Source of the DNA: Nonomuraea cavernae
GTDB lineage: Bacteria > Actinomycetota > Actinomycetes > Streptosporangiales > Streptosporangiaceae
DNA: 64,000 bases
Assembly: GCF_014646355.1 (NCBI RefSeq)
Contig: NZ_BMNH01000007.1
Location: 62,001-126,000 of the forward strand
Direction of reading: 5' to 3'
Part shown: in pieces, positions 23,229 through 31,245 of the stretch
Layout of the letters: each line of letters opens with the position of its first letter
Numbering within the stretch: the stretch's first letter is position 1
The notes under the pieces: generated by a model
The model's database searches: none
Seen by the model: the letters and a program-made list of their open reading frames with translations, nothing else
Told to the model about the DNA's origin: nothing
Made by a program: the position numbers and the translations under genes

Positions 23229-24547
23229 TGGTGCTCTGGCCGGCCGTCGCCGCGGCCCTGGGCCTGTGGGCGCTGCTGCTGCTCGCCCTGACGCTCGCCA
23301 CCCGCACTCCGGACGCCGACCCGGTGCCGCCGACCAGCGTCTTCGCCGCCGAGCCGCCCGCCGTGGTCGACCTCCTCACCGGCGGCTGGCGGCTGTGCGA
23401 GGAGGCCGCGGCGGCCACGCTGCTCGACCTCGCGGCCAGGGGCGCCGTCCAGATCGAGGAGATCGGTCCCGAGCTGTCCCTGGTACGGCTCCGCCAGGCC
23501 GACGGGCTGAACCCGTACGAGCGGCTCGTCCACGACCACGTCCGATCGCTCTCGCGCGACGGCGTCGTCGCCACCGGCGCGCTGGCCGAAGGCGCGCGCG
23601 ACCTCGGGAGCTGGTGGAAGCGCTTCCGCAAGCAGGTCATCGCCGACGCGCGGCAGCGGGGTCTGTCGCGGGCCCGCTGGAGCCGGGCCCAGCTCGCGCT
23701 GCTGACGGCCGGCGCCGCCCTGCCCGCCGTGGTCATCGCCGTCGCCGTCACCCTGGCCGACGCCGAGCACGAGGGCGGGATCGGGGCCGGCGTGGTCGCC
23801 TTCCTCGGGCTGATGGCCCTGACCCGGCGGCTCAACCGCGAGCGCGGCACCGAGCTGGGAGCCCAGGCGGCGGCCCACTGGCTGGGGGTCCGCGCCCATC
23901 TGTCCGCCGGTCGGTTCGCCGAGCAGCCCGCCGCGGCCGTCGCCATCTGGGGCCGTCCGCTCGCCTACGCCGCCGCGCTCGGGCTCGCGCCGCACGCGGT
24001 GCGCAGCCTGCCGGTGAGCGTGCCCGCCGACGACCGGCGCGCCTGGTCCGACTACGGCGGCATGTGGCACGCCGTCGAGGTGCGCTACCCGGCCCGCCTC
24101 ATCTGGGGCCGCAAACCGCTGCACGTCGTCGGCAGGAGCCTGGTCGCGGGGTTCTTCCTGGGCTTCTGGACGTGGATCGGGCTGCTGGTCCTCTCGGCGT
24201 TCGATCTGTGGCCGAGCGGGCTGGTGCGGCCCGGCGCGCTCGCCGTGGGTCTCGCGGTGGCCGCCGTCCCGGCCGTCCGCGCGCTCTTCGGCGGCCACGG
24301 CTGGGCCGAAGGCCAGATCGTACGGCTGCGCCGGCAGCGCTCCGGGGGCAACGAGAACCAGCCGAAGTACGTCCACTGGTGCGCCATCGACGAGGGCACC
24401 AGCCGCGAGCTCAGGGCGTACGGGATGGCCGGGGAGCAGTGGGCGCTGCTGTCGGAGGGAGACGTGGTGCGCGTCAGGGTCGCGCGCGGAGTGGGCTGGA
24501 TCGACACGACGGAGGTGTTGTCCCGGGCCGCTCGCGGCGACAGGTGA
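23228..24547 (+). CDS. DUF2207-like predicted membrane protein
   Basis: The protein has 439 aa and starts 1 base inside the LemA stop codon. TM segments are near 3-25, 155-175, 180-195, 300-320 and 335-350, with a soluble region at 30-140 (STVFAAEPPAVV-like start, GGWRLCEEAAAATLLDLAARGAV helix-turn). LemA genes are commonly paired with DUF2207 membrane proteins. The usual N-terminal beta domain of DUF2207 is missing, so this is a shorter relative. The function is unknown. Confidence 0.7.
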   Translation: MVLWPAVAAALGLWALLLLALTLATRTPDADPVPPTSVFAAEPPAVVDLLTGGWRLCEEAAAATLLDLAARGAVQIEEIGPELSLVRLRQADGLNPYERLVHDHVRSLSRDGVVATGALAEGARDLGSWWKRFRKQVIADARQRGLSRARWSRAQLALLTAGAALPAVVIAVAVTLADAEHEGGIGAGVVAFLGLMALTRRLNRERGTELGAQAAAHWLGVRAHLSAGRFAEQPAAAVAIWGRPLAYAAALGLAPHAVRSLPVSVPADDRRAWSDYGGMWHAVEVRYPARLIWGRKPLHVVGRSLVAGFFLGFWTWIGLLVLSAFDLWPSGLVRPGALAVGLAVAAVPAVRALFGGHGWAEGQIVRLRRQRSGGNENQPKYVHWCAIDEGTSRELRAYGMAGEQWALLSEGDVVRVRVARGVGWIDTTEVLSRAARGDR

Positions 24548-24575
24548 CCACCCGTCGCCGCGAGGTCCGCGATCA

Positions 24576-24690
24576 CGGGGTTCCGACCCGACGCGAAGCA
24601 GGTCGGAGCCCGGTTTCGCTCGATGCCCGGGTCGTGGCCCTCGCGAGCGTTCGAGCGACAGGTCACGATGCCGTGCTTCGGGTGACCACG
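24576..24690 (-). pseudogene. Decayed 3' copy of the small secreted protein gene at 26285
   Basis: On the minus strand this stretch would encode IVTCRSNAREGHDPGIER, close to IATCPPDARKGYEPGIER at the C-terminus of the intact gene at 26285-26605. The similarity continues into the terminator: TCCGACC/GGTCGGA (24582-24588, 24601-24607) matches the hairpin at 26241-26274. The reading frame is not closed at the corresponding point and the signal peptide and middle of the gene are missing. It is a remnant of a duplication. Confidence 0.7.
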
Positions 24691-24722
24691 GCGCCGCCTG
24701 GGGGGCTGCCCCGGGGGACCCT

Positions 24723-25283
24723 TCAGGGGCTGCGACGGGCACGGGAGGCGGCGGCGTGGGCGCGGTTGGCGCAGCGAGTGGAGCAGAACTGGCGTCGCCC
24801 CGGCCGGCTGCGGTCGACGAAGGCGTCGCGGCACGGGATGGCCGCGCAGAGCCGTACCCGTGCCCAGTCGCCCTTGGCGGCTAGGTCCAGCAGCTCGCGG
24901 ATCGCGCACACGGCCAACCGTTCGGCGAGACCGGCGTCGTGGGCGGGAGCGAGGCGCAGCTCGGGCACGCCGTCCCGCTCCTCGACGGTCGCGCGTACGG
25001 GCAGCTCGGCGACCCACGACGCCAGGGCGCGCGCCCGCTCGCGCGGCTCGGCCGCCAGCACGGCCCGCAACCGGTCTCGCACCGCCCGCACCGCGACCAG
25101 GTCGCCCTCTCTCACCTCCCCGGCCGGCCTGCTCGGCCGCCCTGTGACCTGGTCCGCGATCAGTTCGTGACAGAAGCGGCGGAGGGCGGCGACGTCCGGC
25201 AGGCGTTCCGGCGAGTCGAGGTATTCGTCCCAGGTGTTGGCCAGGTCCAATGCCACCCATCCCGTTTCGGCCAGCTGGCGCAT
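24723..25283 (-). CDS. CGNR zinc-finger / ABATE-domain protein
   Basis: The protein has 186 aa from ATG 25283, with a G-rich ribosome site upstream. The N-terminal two thirds form the helical ABATE (putative stress-induced regulator) domain, starting ETGWVALDLANTWDEYLD. The C-terminal zinc finger has C-x4-C in RLCAAIPCRDAFVD and C-x3-C in RRQFCSTRCANR, the CxNR form of CGNR. These proteins are thought to be DNA- or RNA-binding regulators. It is divergent from the arginase-family gene with only 28 bp between starts, which probably makes that gene its target. Confidence 0.88.
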   Translation of the reverse strand: MRQLAETGWVALDLANTWDEYLDSPERLPDVAALRRFCHELIADQVTGRPSRPAGEVREGDLVAVRAVRDRLRAVLAAEPRERARALASWVAELPVRATVEERDGVPELRLAPAHDAGLAERLAVCAIRELLDLAAKGDWARVRLCAAIPCRDAFVDRSRPGRRQFCSTRCANRAHAAASRARRSP

Positions 25284-25311
25284 CGGGGCCCCCCTTGCTA
25301 ACGTCAGGACT

Positions 25312-26199
25312 ATGAGCATTGTAACCACTGACAGACGACTGGCTGTACTCGATGCACCGTCGAACCTGGGGCTGCGGCCTCCGGCCGACGGAGCGGCCCC
25401 CGGGTGCTACAAGGCGCCGTGGGCGCTCAGGGACGCCGGCCTGCTGGAGCGGATCGGGGCGAGCGACGCGGGAGCCGTGGTGCCGCCCCGGTACGTGGCC
25501 ACCTGGCAGCCTGGCGACGGCGTCAGGAACGGCCCGGCCATCGCCCGCTACACGAGGAAGCTGGCGGAGCGGGTCGCGGAGATCAGGGAGGCGGGACGGT
25601 TCCCGGTCGTGCTGGGCGGTGACTGCTCGATCCTGCTGGGCTCGGCGCTGGCGCTGCGCAGGACGGGCCGCTACGGCCTGGCGTACCTGGACGCGCACTC
25701 CGACTTCCGGCACCTGGGCAACTCCCCGCACGTGGGTTCGGCGGCCGGGGAGGATCTGGCACTGGCGACCGGGCGCGGCGACGACTATCTGACGGATCTC
25801 GACGGGTTGCGGCCGTACGTCCGCGACGAGGACGTGATCGTGCTGGGCGTGCGGGACGAGGAGGATCTACGGGACTTCGTGGACACCGGCATCGCCCACG
25901 TGACCGACCCCGAGCTGGGTGGCCTGGAGGCGGCCAGGAAGGTGCTGGTCCGTGACGACCTGGACGGTTTCTGGATCCACGTCGACGCCGACGTGCTGGA
26001 CTCGTCGGTGCTGACGGCCGTCGACTCGCCCACCCCCGGCGGGCTCGACGCCGCCGGCCTGGGGAGCCTGCTCCGGGGGCTGCTCGGCCTGCCCGGAGCG
26101 GCCGGGCTGCAGATCACCATCTACGATCCCGACCTGGACGAGGACGGGGCCCAGGCCGCCCTGCTGGTGGACATCCTGGCCGAAGCCCTCGCCGCCTGA
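25312..26199 (+). CDS. Arginase/agmatinase-family ureohydrolase
   Basis: The protein has 295 aa from ATG 25312; the ribosome site (AGGA) is close and weak. Manganese motifs are present: GGDCS (the usual first His is Cys), DAHSDF and HVDADVLD. The Cys variant is seen in some actinobacterial members. The PTPGGLDAAGL stretch near the C-terminus is also typical. The guanidino substrate cannot be assigned; no arginine or agmatine genes adjoin it. Its promoter region overlaps that of the divergent CGNR protein. Confidence 0.88.
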   Translation: MSIVTTDRRLAVLDAPSNLGLRPPADGAAPGCYKAPWALRDAGLLERIGASDAGAVVPPRYVATWQPGDGVRNGPAIARYTRKLAERVAEIREAGRFPVVLGGDCSILLGSALALRRTGRYGLAYLDAHSDFRHLGNSPHVGSAAGEDLALATGRGDDYLTDLDGLRPYVRDEDVIVLGVRDEEDLRDFVDTGIAHVTDPELGGLEAARKVLVRDDLDGFWIHVDADVLDSSVLTAVDSPTPGGLDAAGLGSLLRGLLGLPGAAGLQITIYDPDLDEDGAQAALLVDILAEALAA

Positions 26200-26240
26200 C
26201 CTCTGTCGCCGGCCGTCGCCCGCACCCCGTCCCAGGAACG

Positions 26241-26274
26241 GGCTCCGACCCGGCAGGACGCTCAGGTCGGAGCC
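26241..26274. terminator. Bidirectional hairpin terminator
   Basis: GGCTCCGACC (26241-26250) pairs perfectly with GGTCGGAGCC (26265-26274). It lies between the arginase-family gene and the convergent small secreted protein gene, and a diverged copy accompanies the pseudogene at 24.6 kb. Confidence 0.75.
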
Positions 26275-26284
26275 TGATCAGGCG

Positions 26285-26605
26285 TTACTGCCGTTCGATG
26301 CCGGGCTCGTAACCTTTGCGCGCGTCCGGCGGGCAGGTCGCGATGCTGTTGCTGGGCGGCACTGTGACGTTCAGCCAGTGCCCGCGCGCGACCGTGTCGA
26401 TGCCCCACGGGATGTCGCACCTGAGCTTGGCCCGGAACTGCCCGGTGCCCACGCTGCACGAGGCGTAACTCGCCGAGTTGGTGTTGTAGAAGCCGAAGCT
26501 GCACGAGGACGGGATGGCCTGGGCCGCGGACGATGACCCCAGCACGGCCGAGGAAAGGGCGGCTGTGGACAGGATGGCTAACACGCGGGCTGAGCGAATC
26601 TTCAT
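26285..26605 (-). CDS. Small secreted Cys-containing protein
   Basis: The protein has 106 aa from ATG 26605, where a Sec signal peptide begins (MKIRSARVLAIL, hydrophobic core, SSAAQA cleavage near residue 30). The mature part of about 76 aa has four Cys (SSCSFGF, YASCSVG, LRCDIPW, IATCPPD) and probably two disulfides. I do not recognise the family; small secreted proteins of this type are common in actinomycetes. The 3' end is duplicated as a pseudogene at 24576-24690. The upstream DNA is AT-rich compared with its surroundings and contains a G-rich quadruplex-prone tract further out. Confidence 0.75.
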   Translation of the reverse strand: MKIRSARVLAILSTAALSSAVLGSSSAAQAIPSSCSFGFYNTNSASYASCSVGTGQFRAKLRCDIPWGIDTVARGHWLNVTVPPSNSIATCPPDARKGYEPGIERQ

Positions 26606-26747
26606 AAGCACTTTTCCCCAAAAAGTTAGCTTTGATGACTTGACCCACGCTACGAGATCAAGGGGCTCGCCACAACGGATGATCCTTGGCAAGAAGTGAC
26701 AGGGCTGTCGTCGTCCGAACTACAGCGTTCGACGTGGCTCCCAGTCA

Positions 26748-26793
26748 CCCCCAGTGACCCCAGCCCCGCCCCCAGGTCACCCCAATCACCCCC
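26748..26793 (-). other. G-quadruplex-prone tract
   Basis: Six runs of four or five G on the minus strand (C runs at 26748-26752, 26758-26761, 26764-26767, 26769-26773, 26780-26783, 26789-26793) are separated by loops of 5, 2, 1, 6 and 5 bases. This satisfies the canonical G4+N1-7 rule. It lies between the ROK gene end and the secreted protein start, on their coding strand. Confidence 0.65.
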
Positions 26794-26858
26794 AGCCGCC
26801 CGCGCCCCCGCGACCGTGCACGCCCTTCAGACGGTGATCGTCCTTTGGCTAGGTCGGG

Positions 26859-28109
26859 TCAGAGGCCGAGCGCTCGGGCCGGGTCGGCGAAGACCCGCTG
26901 GATGACCAGGCCCGCCGCGCCCAGAATGGCGGCGTCCGCGCCGATCGCCGAGACGGCGAGGCGAGGCGGGGTGCGGCGCATCTGGCCGAGCCGGGCGGAC
27001 AGGGTCTCCCGCGCGGGCCCCTCCAGCCAGGGGAACAGCGGCGCGAAGACGCCGCCCAGGACGACCATGCCGGGGTCCAGCAGGTGCACGGCCGAGGTGA
27101 GGGCCAGCCCGAGCGCCCGCCCCGCCGTGTCGCAGGCCCCCAGCGCCGCCGGATCGCCCGCCTCCAGCCGCGCGACCAGCTCGGGGATCGAGCCCACCTC
27201 TCCGAGCAGCGCGTCCTGTCCCGCGTAGACCTCCAGGCAGCCCCGCCCGCCGCACCGGCAGGCGGGGCCGTCGGGCGCGACGACGACGTGGCCGAGCTCC
27301 CCGGCCAGCCCGTACGTGCCGCGGAAGACCGAGCCGTCCACCACCAGCCCGGCGCCGATGCCGATCTCCCCCGAGACATAGAGGAAGTCCCTGGCCCCGG
27401 AGCCGAACCAGAGCTCGCCCAGGGCCGCCAGATTGGCCTCGTTGTCCGCCTCGAAGTTGCCCGCCTCGAAGCCGACCGCCTCGAAGCCGACCGCCTCGAA
27501 GCCGGCCGCCTCGGAGTTGCCCGCCTGGAAGTTGCGTGCCTCGGGGCCGGCCGCCTCCAACGGCAGGTCGAGCAGGTCCGTCACCCGGACGTCGCGCCAG
27601 CCGAGGTGCGGGGCGTTGCGCAGCAGCCCGTGTTCGACCGGACCCGGCACCGCCAGCGCCGCGCCGGCGACCCGCAGCCCGGCGGCCTCCGCCTCCATCA
27701 GGGCCGACTCGGCCAGCGAGCGCAGCTCCGCGAGGATGCGTTCCGGTCGCGAGTCGCGGTTGCCGGCCGCTTTCGTACGGCGCAGCCGTACCGAGAGGGT
27801 GAGGTCCACGACGCAGACGGCGAGGTAGTCGACGTTGATCTCCAGGCCCAGCGTGGCCACCCGGTGGCCACTGAGGCGCACCGCGACGCCCGGACGGCCG
27901 CGTTCGCCGTCGCGCACGGCGCCGTTCTCGGCCACCACGCCCGCGTCGAGCAGGTCGGACACGAGCTTGGACACGGTGGTCTTGGTCAGCCCGGTCCGCT
28001 CCGCGAGCGCCGCCCTCGTGAGCGGGCCCGCGTCGCGGATCTCGCCGAGCACCACGGCGAGATTGCGGGCACGCATGGAATCGTGCCGCACGCCTCTTGA
28101 CGATGCCAC
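26859..28109 (-). CDS. ROK-family transcriptional repressor (XylR/NagC type)
   Basis: The protein has 416 aa from GTG 28109, 5 bases after GGAGG. The N-terminal winged HTH is [20 protein letters not shown]; the ROK fold has a [10 protein letters not shown] loop and the zinc motif [12 protein letters not shown] followed by [14 protein letters not shown]. Just before the conserved [11 protein letters not shown] segment sits an expansion of five-residue units ([20 protein letters not shown]), absent from usual family members. It is divergent from xylA, so it is probably the xylose-responsive repressor XylR; the ligand is inferred. Confidence 0.9.
   Translation of the reverse strand: MASSRGVRHDSMRARNLAVVLGEIRDAGPLTRAALAERTGLTKTTVSKLVSDLLDAGVVAENGAVRDGERGRPGVAVRLSGHRVATLGLEINVDYLAVCVVDLTLSVRLRRTKAAGNRDSRPERILAELRSLAESALMEAEAAGLRVAGAALAVPGPVEHGLLRNAPHLGWRDVRVTDLLDLPLEAAGPEARNFQAGNSEAAGFEAVGFEAVGFEAGNFEADNEANLAALGELWFGSGARDFLYVSGEIGIGAGLVVDGSVFRGTYGLAGELGHVVVAPDGPACRCGGRGCLEVYAGQDALLGEVGSIPELVARLEAGDPAALGACDTAGRALGLALTSAVHLLDPGMVVLGGVFAPLFPWLEGPARETLSARLGQMRRTPPRLAVSAIGADAAILGAAGLVIQRVFADPARALGL
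27448..27552. repeat. 15-bp tandem repeat, seven units, inside ROK gene
   Basis: Seven imperfect units of GCCTCGAAGCCGACC (plus-strand sense) run from 27448 to 27552; units 2 and 3 are identical. They encode five-residue units on the minus strand and keep the frame. Confidence 0.9.
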
Positions 28110-28172
28110 ATCCGCCTCCGAGGATTATGTGCAGATTGTGGACTTAATGGTAAAGCTGCGGGAGGTCCCACC

Positions 28173-29336
28173 ATGACCGCGTTCGTGCCAATCCCCGACG
28201 ACCGCTTCACCTTCGGACTGTGGACCGTCGGCTGGCAGGCGCGCGACCCGTTCGGCGACGCCAGTCGTCCGCCGCTCGACCCGGTGGAGAGCGTCCACCG
28301 CCTCGCCGAGCTCGGCGCGTACGGAGTCACGTTCCACGACGACGACCTGCTCGCCGTCGAGCCCGACCGGGAGAAGGCCGTCGCGGCGTTCCGCAAGGCG
28401 ATCGGCGAGACCGGGCTGAAGGTGCCCATGGCCACCACGAACCTCTTCACCCACCCCGTCTTCCGCGACGGCGCGTTCACCAGCAACGACCGCGACGTGC
28501 GGCGGTACGCGATCCGCAAGGTCATGCGCAACCTGGATCTGGCCGCGTCGCTGGGCGCGCGGACGTACGTGTGCTGGGGCGGGCGCGAGGGCGCCGAGTC
28601 GGACGCGGCCAAGGACGTGCGCTCGGCGCTGGCCAGGTACAAGGAGGCGCTCGACCTGCTCGGCGGCTACGTGCTCGACCAGGGGTACGAGATCAGGTTC
28701 GCGATCGAGCCCAAGCCGAACGAGCCGCGCGGCGACATCCTGCTGCCCACGATCGGGCACGCGCTGGCCTTCATCAACGAGCTGGAACACCCGGAAATGG
28801 TAGGGCTCAACCCCGAGGTGGGACACGAGCAGATGGCCGGGCTGAACTTCGTGCACGGCATCGCGCAGGCGCTGTGGCACGGCAAGCTGTTCCACATCGA
28901 CCTCAACGGGCAGCACGGCCCGAAGTACGACCAGGACCTGGTGTTCGGCCACGGCGACGTGAAGAGCGCGTTCTTCCTGGTCGACCTGCTGGAGCACGGC
29001 GGCTACGACGGGCCCAGGCACTTCGACTACAAACCGCTGCGCACCGAGGACCCCGCCGACGTGTGGGTGTCGGCCGCGGCGAACATGCGCACCTACCTCA
29101 TCCTGCGCGAGAAGGCGCGCGCCTTCCGGGCGGACCCGGAGGTTCAGGACGCGTTGCGGGCCTCGCGCGTCGACCAGCTGGCCGTGCCCACGCTGGCCGA
29201 GGGCGAGACGCTCGCCGATCTCGCGGCCGACGACTTCGACCCGGACGCGGCGGCCGAGCGGGGCTACCACTTCAGCCACCTCAACCAGCTCGCGCTGGAG
29301 CACCTGCTGGGCGTGCGGGGCGGGGTGGACCGGTGA
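28173..29336 (+). CDS. xylA: Xylose isomerase
   Basis: The protein has 387 aa; ATG 28173 follows GGGAGG. It is a class I (actinobacterial) xylose isomerase: [19 protein letters not shown] start, catalytic His55 in [16 protein letters not shown], the metal-ligand segment [13 protein letters not shown] and [15 protein letters not shown]. It converts D-xylose to D-xylulose in the cytosol. No xylulokinase is adjacent. The next gene starts in the GTGA overlap of its stop. Divergent ROK regulator. Confidence 0.97.
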   Translation: MTAFVPIPDDRFTFGLWTVGWQARDPFGDASRPPLDPVESVHRLAELGAYGVTFHDDDLLAVEPDREKAVAAFRKAIGETGLKVPMATTNLFTHPVFRDGAFTSNDRDVRRYAIRKVMRNLDLAASLGARTYVCWGGREGAESDAAKDVRSALARYKEALDLLGGYVLDQGYEIRFAIEPKPNEPRGDILLPTIGHALAFINELEHPEMVGLNPEVGHEQMAGLNFVHGIAQALWHGKLFHIDLNGQHGPKYDQDLVFGHGDVKSAFFLVDLLEHGGYDGPRHFDYKPLRTEDPADVWVSAAANMRTYLILREKARAFRADPEVQDALRASRVDQLAVPTLAEGETLADLAADDFDPDAAAERGYHFSHLNQLALEHLLGVRGGVDR

Positions 29337-30076
29337 CCAGGCCGCTGAGCGTGCAGCTCTACACCGTCAGAGACCGGCTCGCGGCCGACCGGGACGGCGT
29401 GCTGAGCCGGATCGCCGGTCTCGGGTACGGCGCCGTCGAGCCGTACGATCCGACCAGTGACCCCAAGGGCTTCCGCCAGGTGGTGGACGACCTGGGGCTG
29501 ACCGTCTCCAGCACGCACGCGTACGCGTTACTCGGCGAGGAGCCGGCGGCGGTGTTCGACGCGATCGCCACGATCGGCACCGATCTGGTCATCATCCCCG
29601 GCGGCATCGCGCACGAGGAGTTCACCTCACGCGACGGCCTGGCCCGGACCGCCGACCTGCTGAACGGCCTGGCCGGGCAGGCCGCCGCCCACGGGATGCG
29701 GCTCGGCTACCACAACCACTGGTGGGAGATCGAGCCGAGGATCGACGGCCGCCACGCGCTGGAGGCCCTCGCCGACCTGCTGGCGCCGGAGGTGTTCCTG
29801 GAGATCGACACGTACTGGGCCGCGGTGGGCGGCGCGGACGTGCCCGGCCTGCTCGGCCGGTTGGCCGATCGGGTGCTCGCGCTGCACGTCAAGGACGGGC
29901 CCGGCGTCAAGGAGGAGCCGCACACGGCCGTCGGGCAGGGTGTCATGCCGGTGCCGGAGATCCTCGCCGCCGCCCCCGGCGCCTGGCGGATCGTCGAGCT
30001 GGACAGCTGCGCGGGTGACGTCTTCGACGCCCTCGCCGGCAGCCGGGCCTACCTCGCCTCGCTGGAGGTCTCTTGA
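29333..30076 (+). CDS. Sugar phosphate isomerase/epimerase (xylose-isomerase-like TIM barrel)
   Basis: The protein has 247 aa; the GTG start shares GTGA with the xylA stop. TIM-barrel features: [21 protein letters not shown] opening, [15 protein letters not shown] and EIDTYWA metal segments, and LHVKDGP. It belongs to the IolE/Hyi/YcjR-like AP_endonuc_2 group, which isomerises or epimerises keto sugars or inosose-type substrates. By context it acts on a pentose or on the product of the following dehydrogenase. Confidence 0.88.
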   Translation: MTRPLSVQLYTVRDRLAADRDGVLSRIAGLGYGAVEPYDPTSDPKGFRQVVDDLGLTVSSTHAYALLGEEPAAVFDAIATIGTDLVIIPGGIAHEEFTSRDGLARTADLLNGLAGQAAAHGMRLGYHNHWWEIEPRIDGRHALEALADLLAPEVFLEIDTYWAAVGGADVPGLLGRLADRVLALHVKDGPGVKEEPHTAVGQGVMPVPEILAAAPGAWRIVELDSCAGDVFDALAGSRAYLASLEVS

Positions 30077-31176
30077 GCGGCGGACCCGTGGGCGTCGCCG
30101 TCGTCGGCGCCGGTGTGATCAGCGGCCAGTACCTCCGTCACCTCGGCGCGTTCCCGGACGTCCGGGTGCTGGGTGTGGCCGACCTCGAACCGGCGCGGGC
30201 GGCGGAGGTGGCCGAGGAGCACGGCGTGCCCGTGTCCGGCACGGTGGAGACCGTGCTCGCGATCCCCGAGGTGGAGATCGTGGTCAACCTGACGATCCCG
30301 GCCGCGCACGCGTCCGTCGCGCTCCGGGCGTTACGCGCGGGCAAGCACGTGTACGGCGAGAAGCCGCTGGCGCTCGACCTGGGTGAGGCGGCCCAGGTGC
30401 TGGCGGAGGCCGACAGGCTGGGCCTGCGCGTGGGCAACGCGCCCGACACGTTCCTCGGCGCCGGGATCCAGTCGACGATCCACGCGGTGCGCTCGGGCCT
30501 GATCGGCGTCCCGGTCGCGGTCACCGCCGCCACCCAGGGGCTCGGCCCGGAGTCCTGGCATCCCAGCCCGGAGTTCCTCTACCAGCGCGGCGCCGGGCCG
30601 CTGTTCGACCTGGGCCCCTACTACCTGACCACGCTGGTCGCCCTGCTCGGGCCGGCCGCGCGGGTGGCCGCCGGCGCCCGCCGGGCCCGGCCGGAGCGCG
30701 TCGTCGGCTCCGGCCCGAAGGCGGGCACGGTCTTCCCGGTGGAGGTGCCCACCCACGTCAACGCCCTGATCGACTTCCCCGGCACCGCGATGGCGGCCAC
30801 CACCTTCAGCTTCGACTCTCCGGTCAACCGCAGGATGATCGAGGTCATCGGCACCGAAGGCGCCCTGTCGCTGCCCGATCCCAACACCTTCGAGGGCCCG
30901 TTGCTGGCTCGTGGCCCGCGCGACTTCGACTGGCGTGAGCTGCCCCTCGCGGGTACGACGGCCGGGCGCGGCATCGGGGTGCTCGACCTGGCGCGGTCGC
31001 TCCGCGCCGGGACCCCGCACCGGGCGTCGGGGGCGCTCGCGCTGCACGTCCTGGAACTCATGACGACCATCGAGGAGTCGGCCGAGCGAGGAGAGTTCCG
31101 CCCGGTCGCGTCCACGTGCCCGATCCCCGAGCCGCTGCCCCCTGACTGGAACCCACACGAATCCACCTTGACCTGA
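30073..31176 (+). CDS. Gfo/Idh/MocA family NAD(P)-dependent sugar oxidoreductase
   Basis: The protein has 367 aa; TTG 30073 overlaps the previous stop (TTGA). The N-terminal Rossmann fold has VAVVGAGVISGQYLRHL, the GKHVYGEKPLALDLGEA loop carries the catalytic Lys of the EKP motif, and the C-terminal domain has GPLFDLGPYYLTTLVALLG. It oxidises a sugar or cyclitol hydroxyl with a nicotinamide cofactor. With xylA and the epimerase it forms a three-gene sugar operon whose exact substrate is unclear. Confidence 0.9.
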   Translation: MSGGPVGVAVVGAGVISGQYLRHLGAFPDVRVLGVADLEPARAAEVAEEHGVPVSGTVETVLAIPEVEIVVNLTIPAAHASVALRALRAGKHVYGEKPLALDLGEAAQVLAEADRLGLRVGNAPDTFLGAGIQSTIHAVRSGLIGVPVAVTAATQGLGPESWHPSPEFLYQRGAGPLFDLGPYYLTTLVALLGPAARVAAGARRARPERVVGSGPKAGTVFPVEVPTHVNALIDFPGTAMAATTFSFDSPVNRRMIEVIGTEGALSLPDPNTFEGPLLARGPRDFDWRELPLAGTTAGRGIGVLDLARSLRAGTPHRASGALALHVLELMTTIEESAERGEFRPVASTCPIPEPLPPDWNPHESTLT

Positions 31177-31208
31177 CCGAACTCCGCACGGATCGCGTGC
31201 GCCGGCGA

Positions 31209-31240
31209 GGCCGGGCCGGGCGAAAGGGCCCGGCCCGGCC
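31209..31240. terminator. Strong bidirectional hairpin terminator
   Basis: A perfect 13-bp stem, GGCCGGGCCGGGC (31209-31221) with GCCCGGCCCGGCC (31228-31240), and a 6-base loop GAAAGG. It separates the sugar operon from the convergent secreted-protein gene. Confidence 0.85.
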
Positions 31241-31245
31241 GGCTG

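Noticed and set aside
24548..24722. Functional peptide gene in the gap after the DUF2207-like gene
   Set aside because: Only the 3' part and terminator resemble the gene at 26285; signal peptide and start are missing, so it was called a pseudogene.
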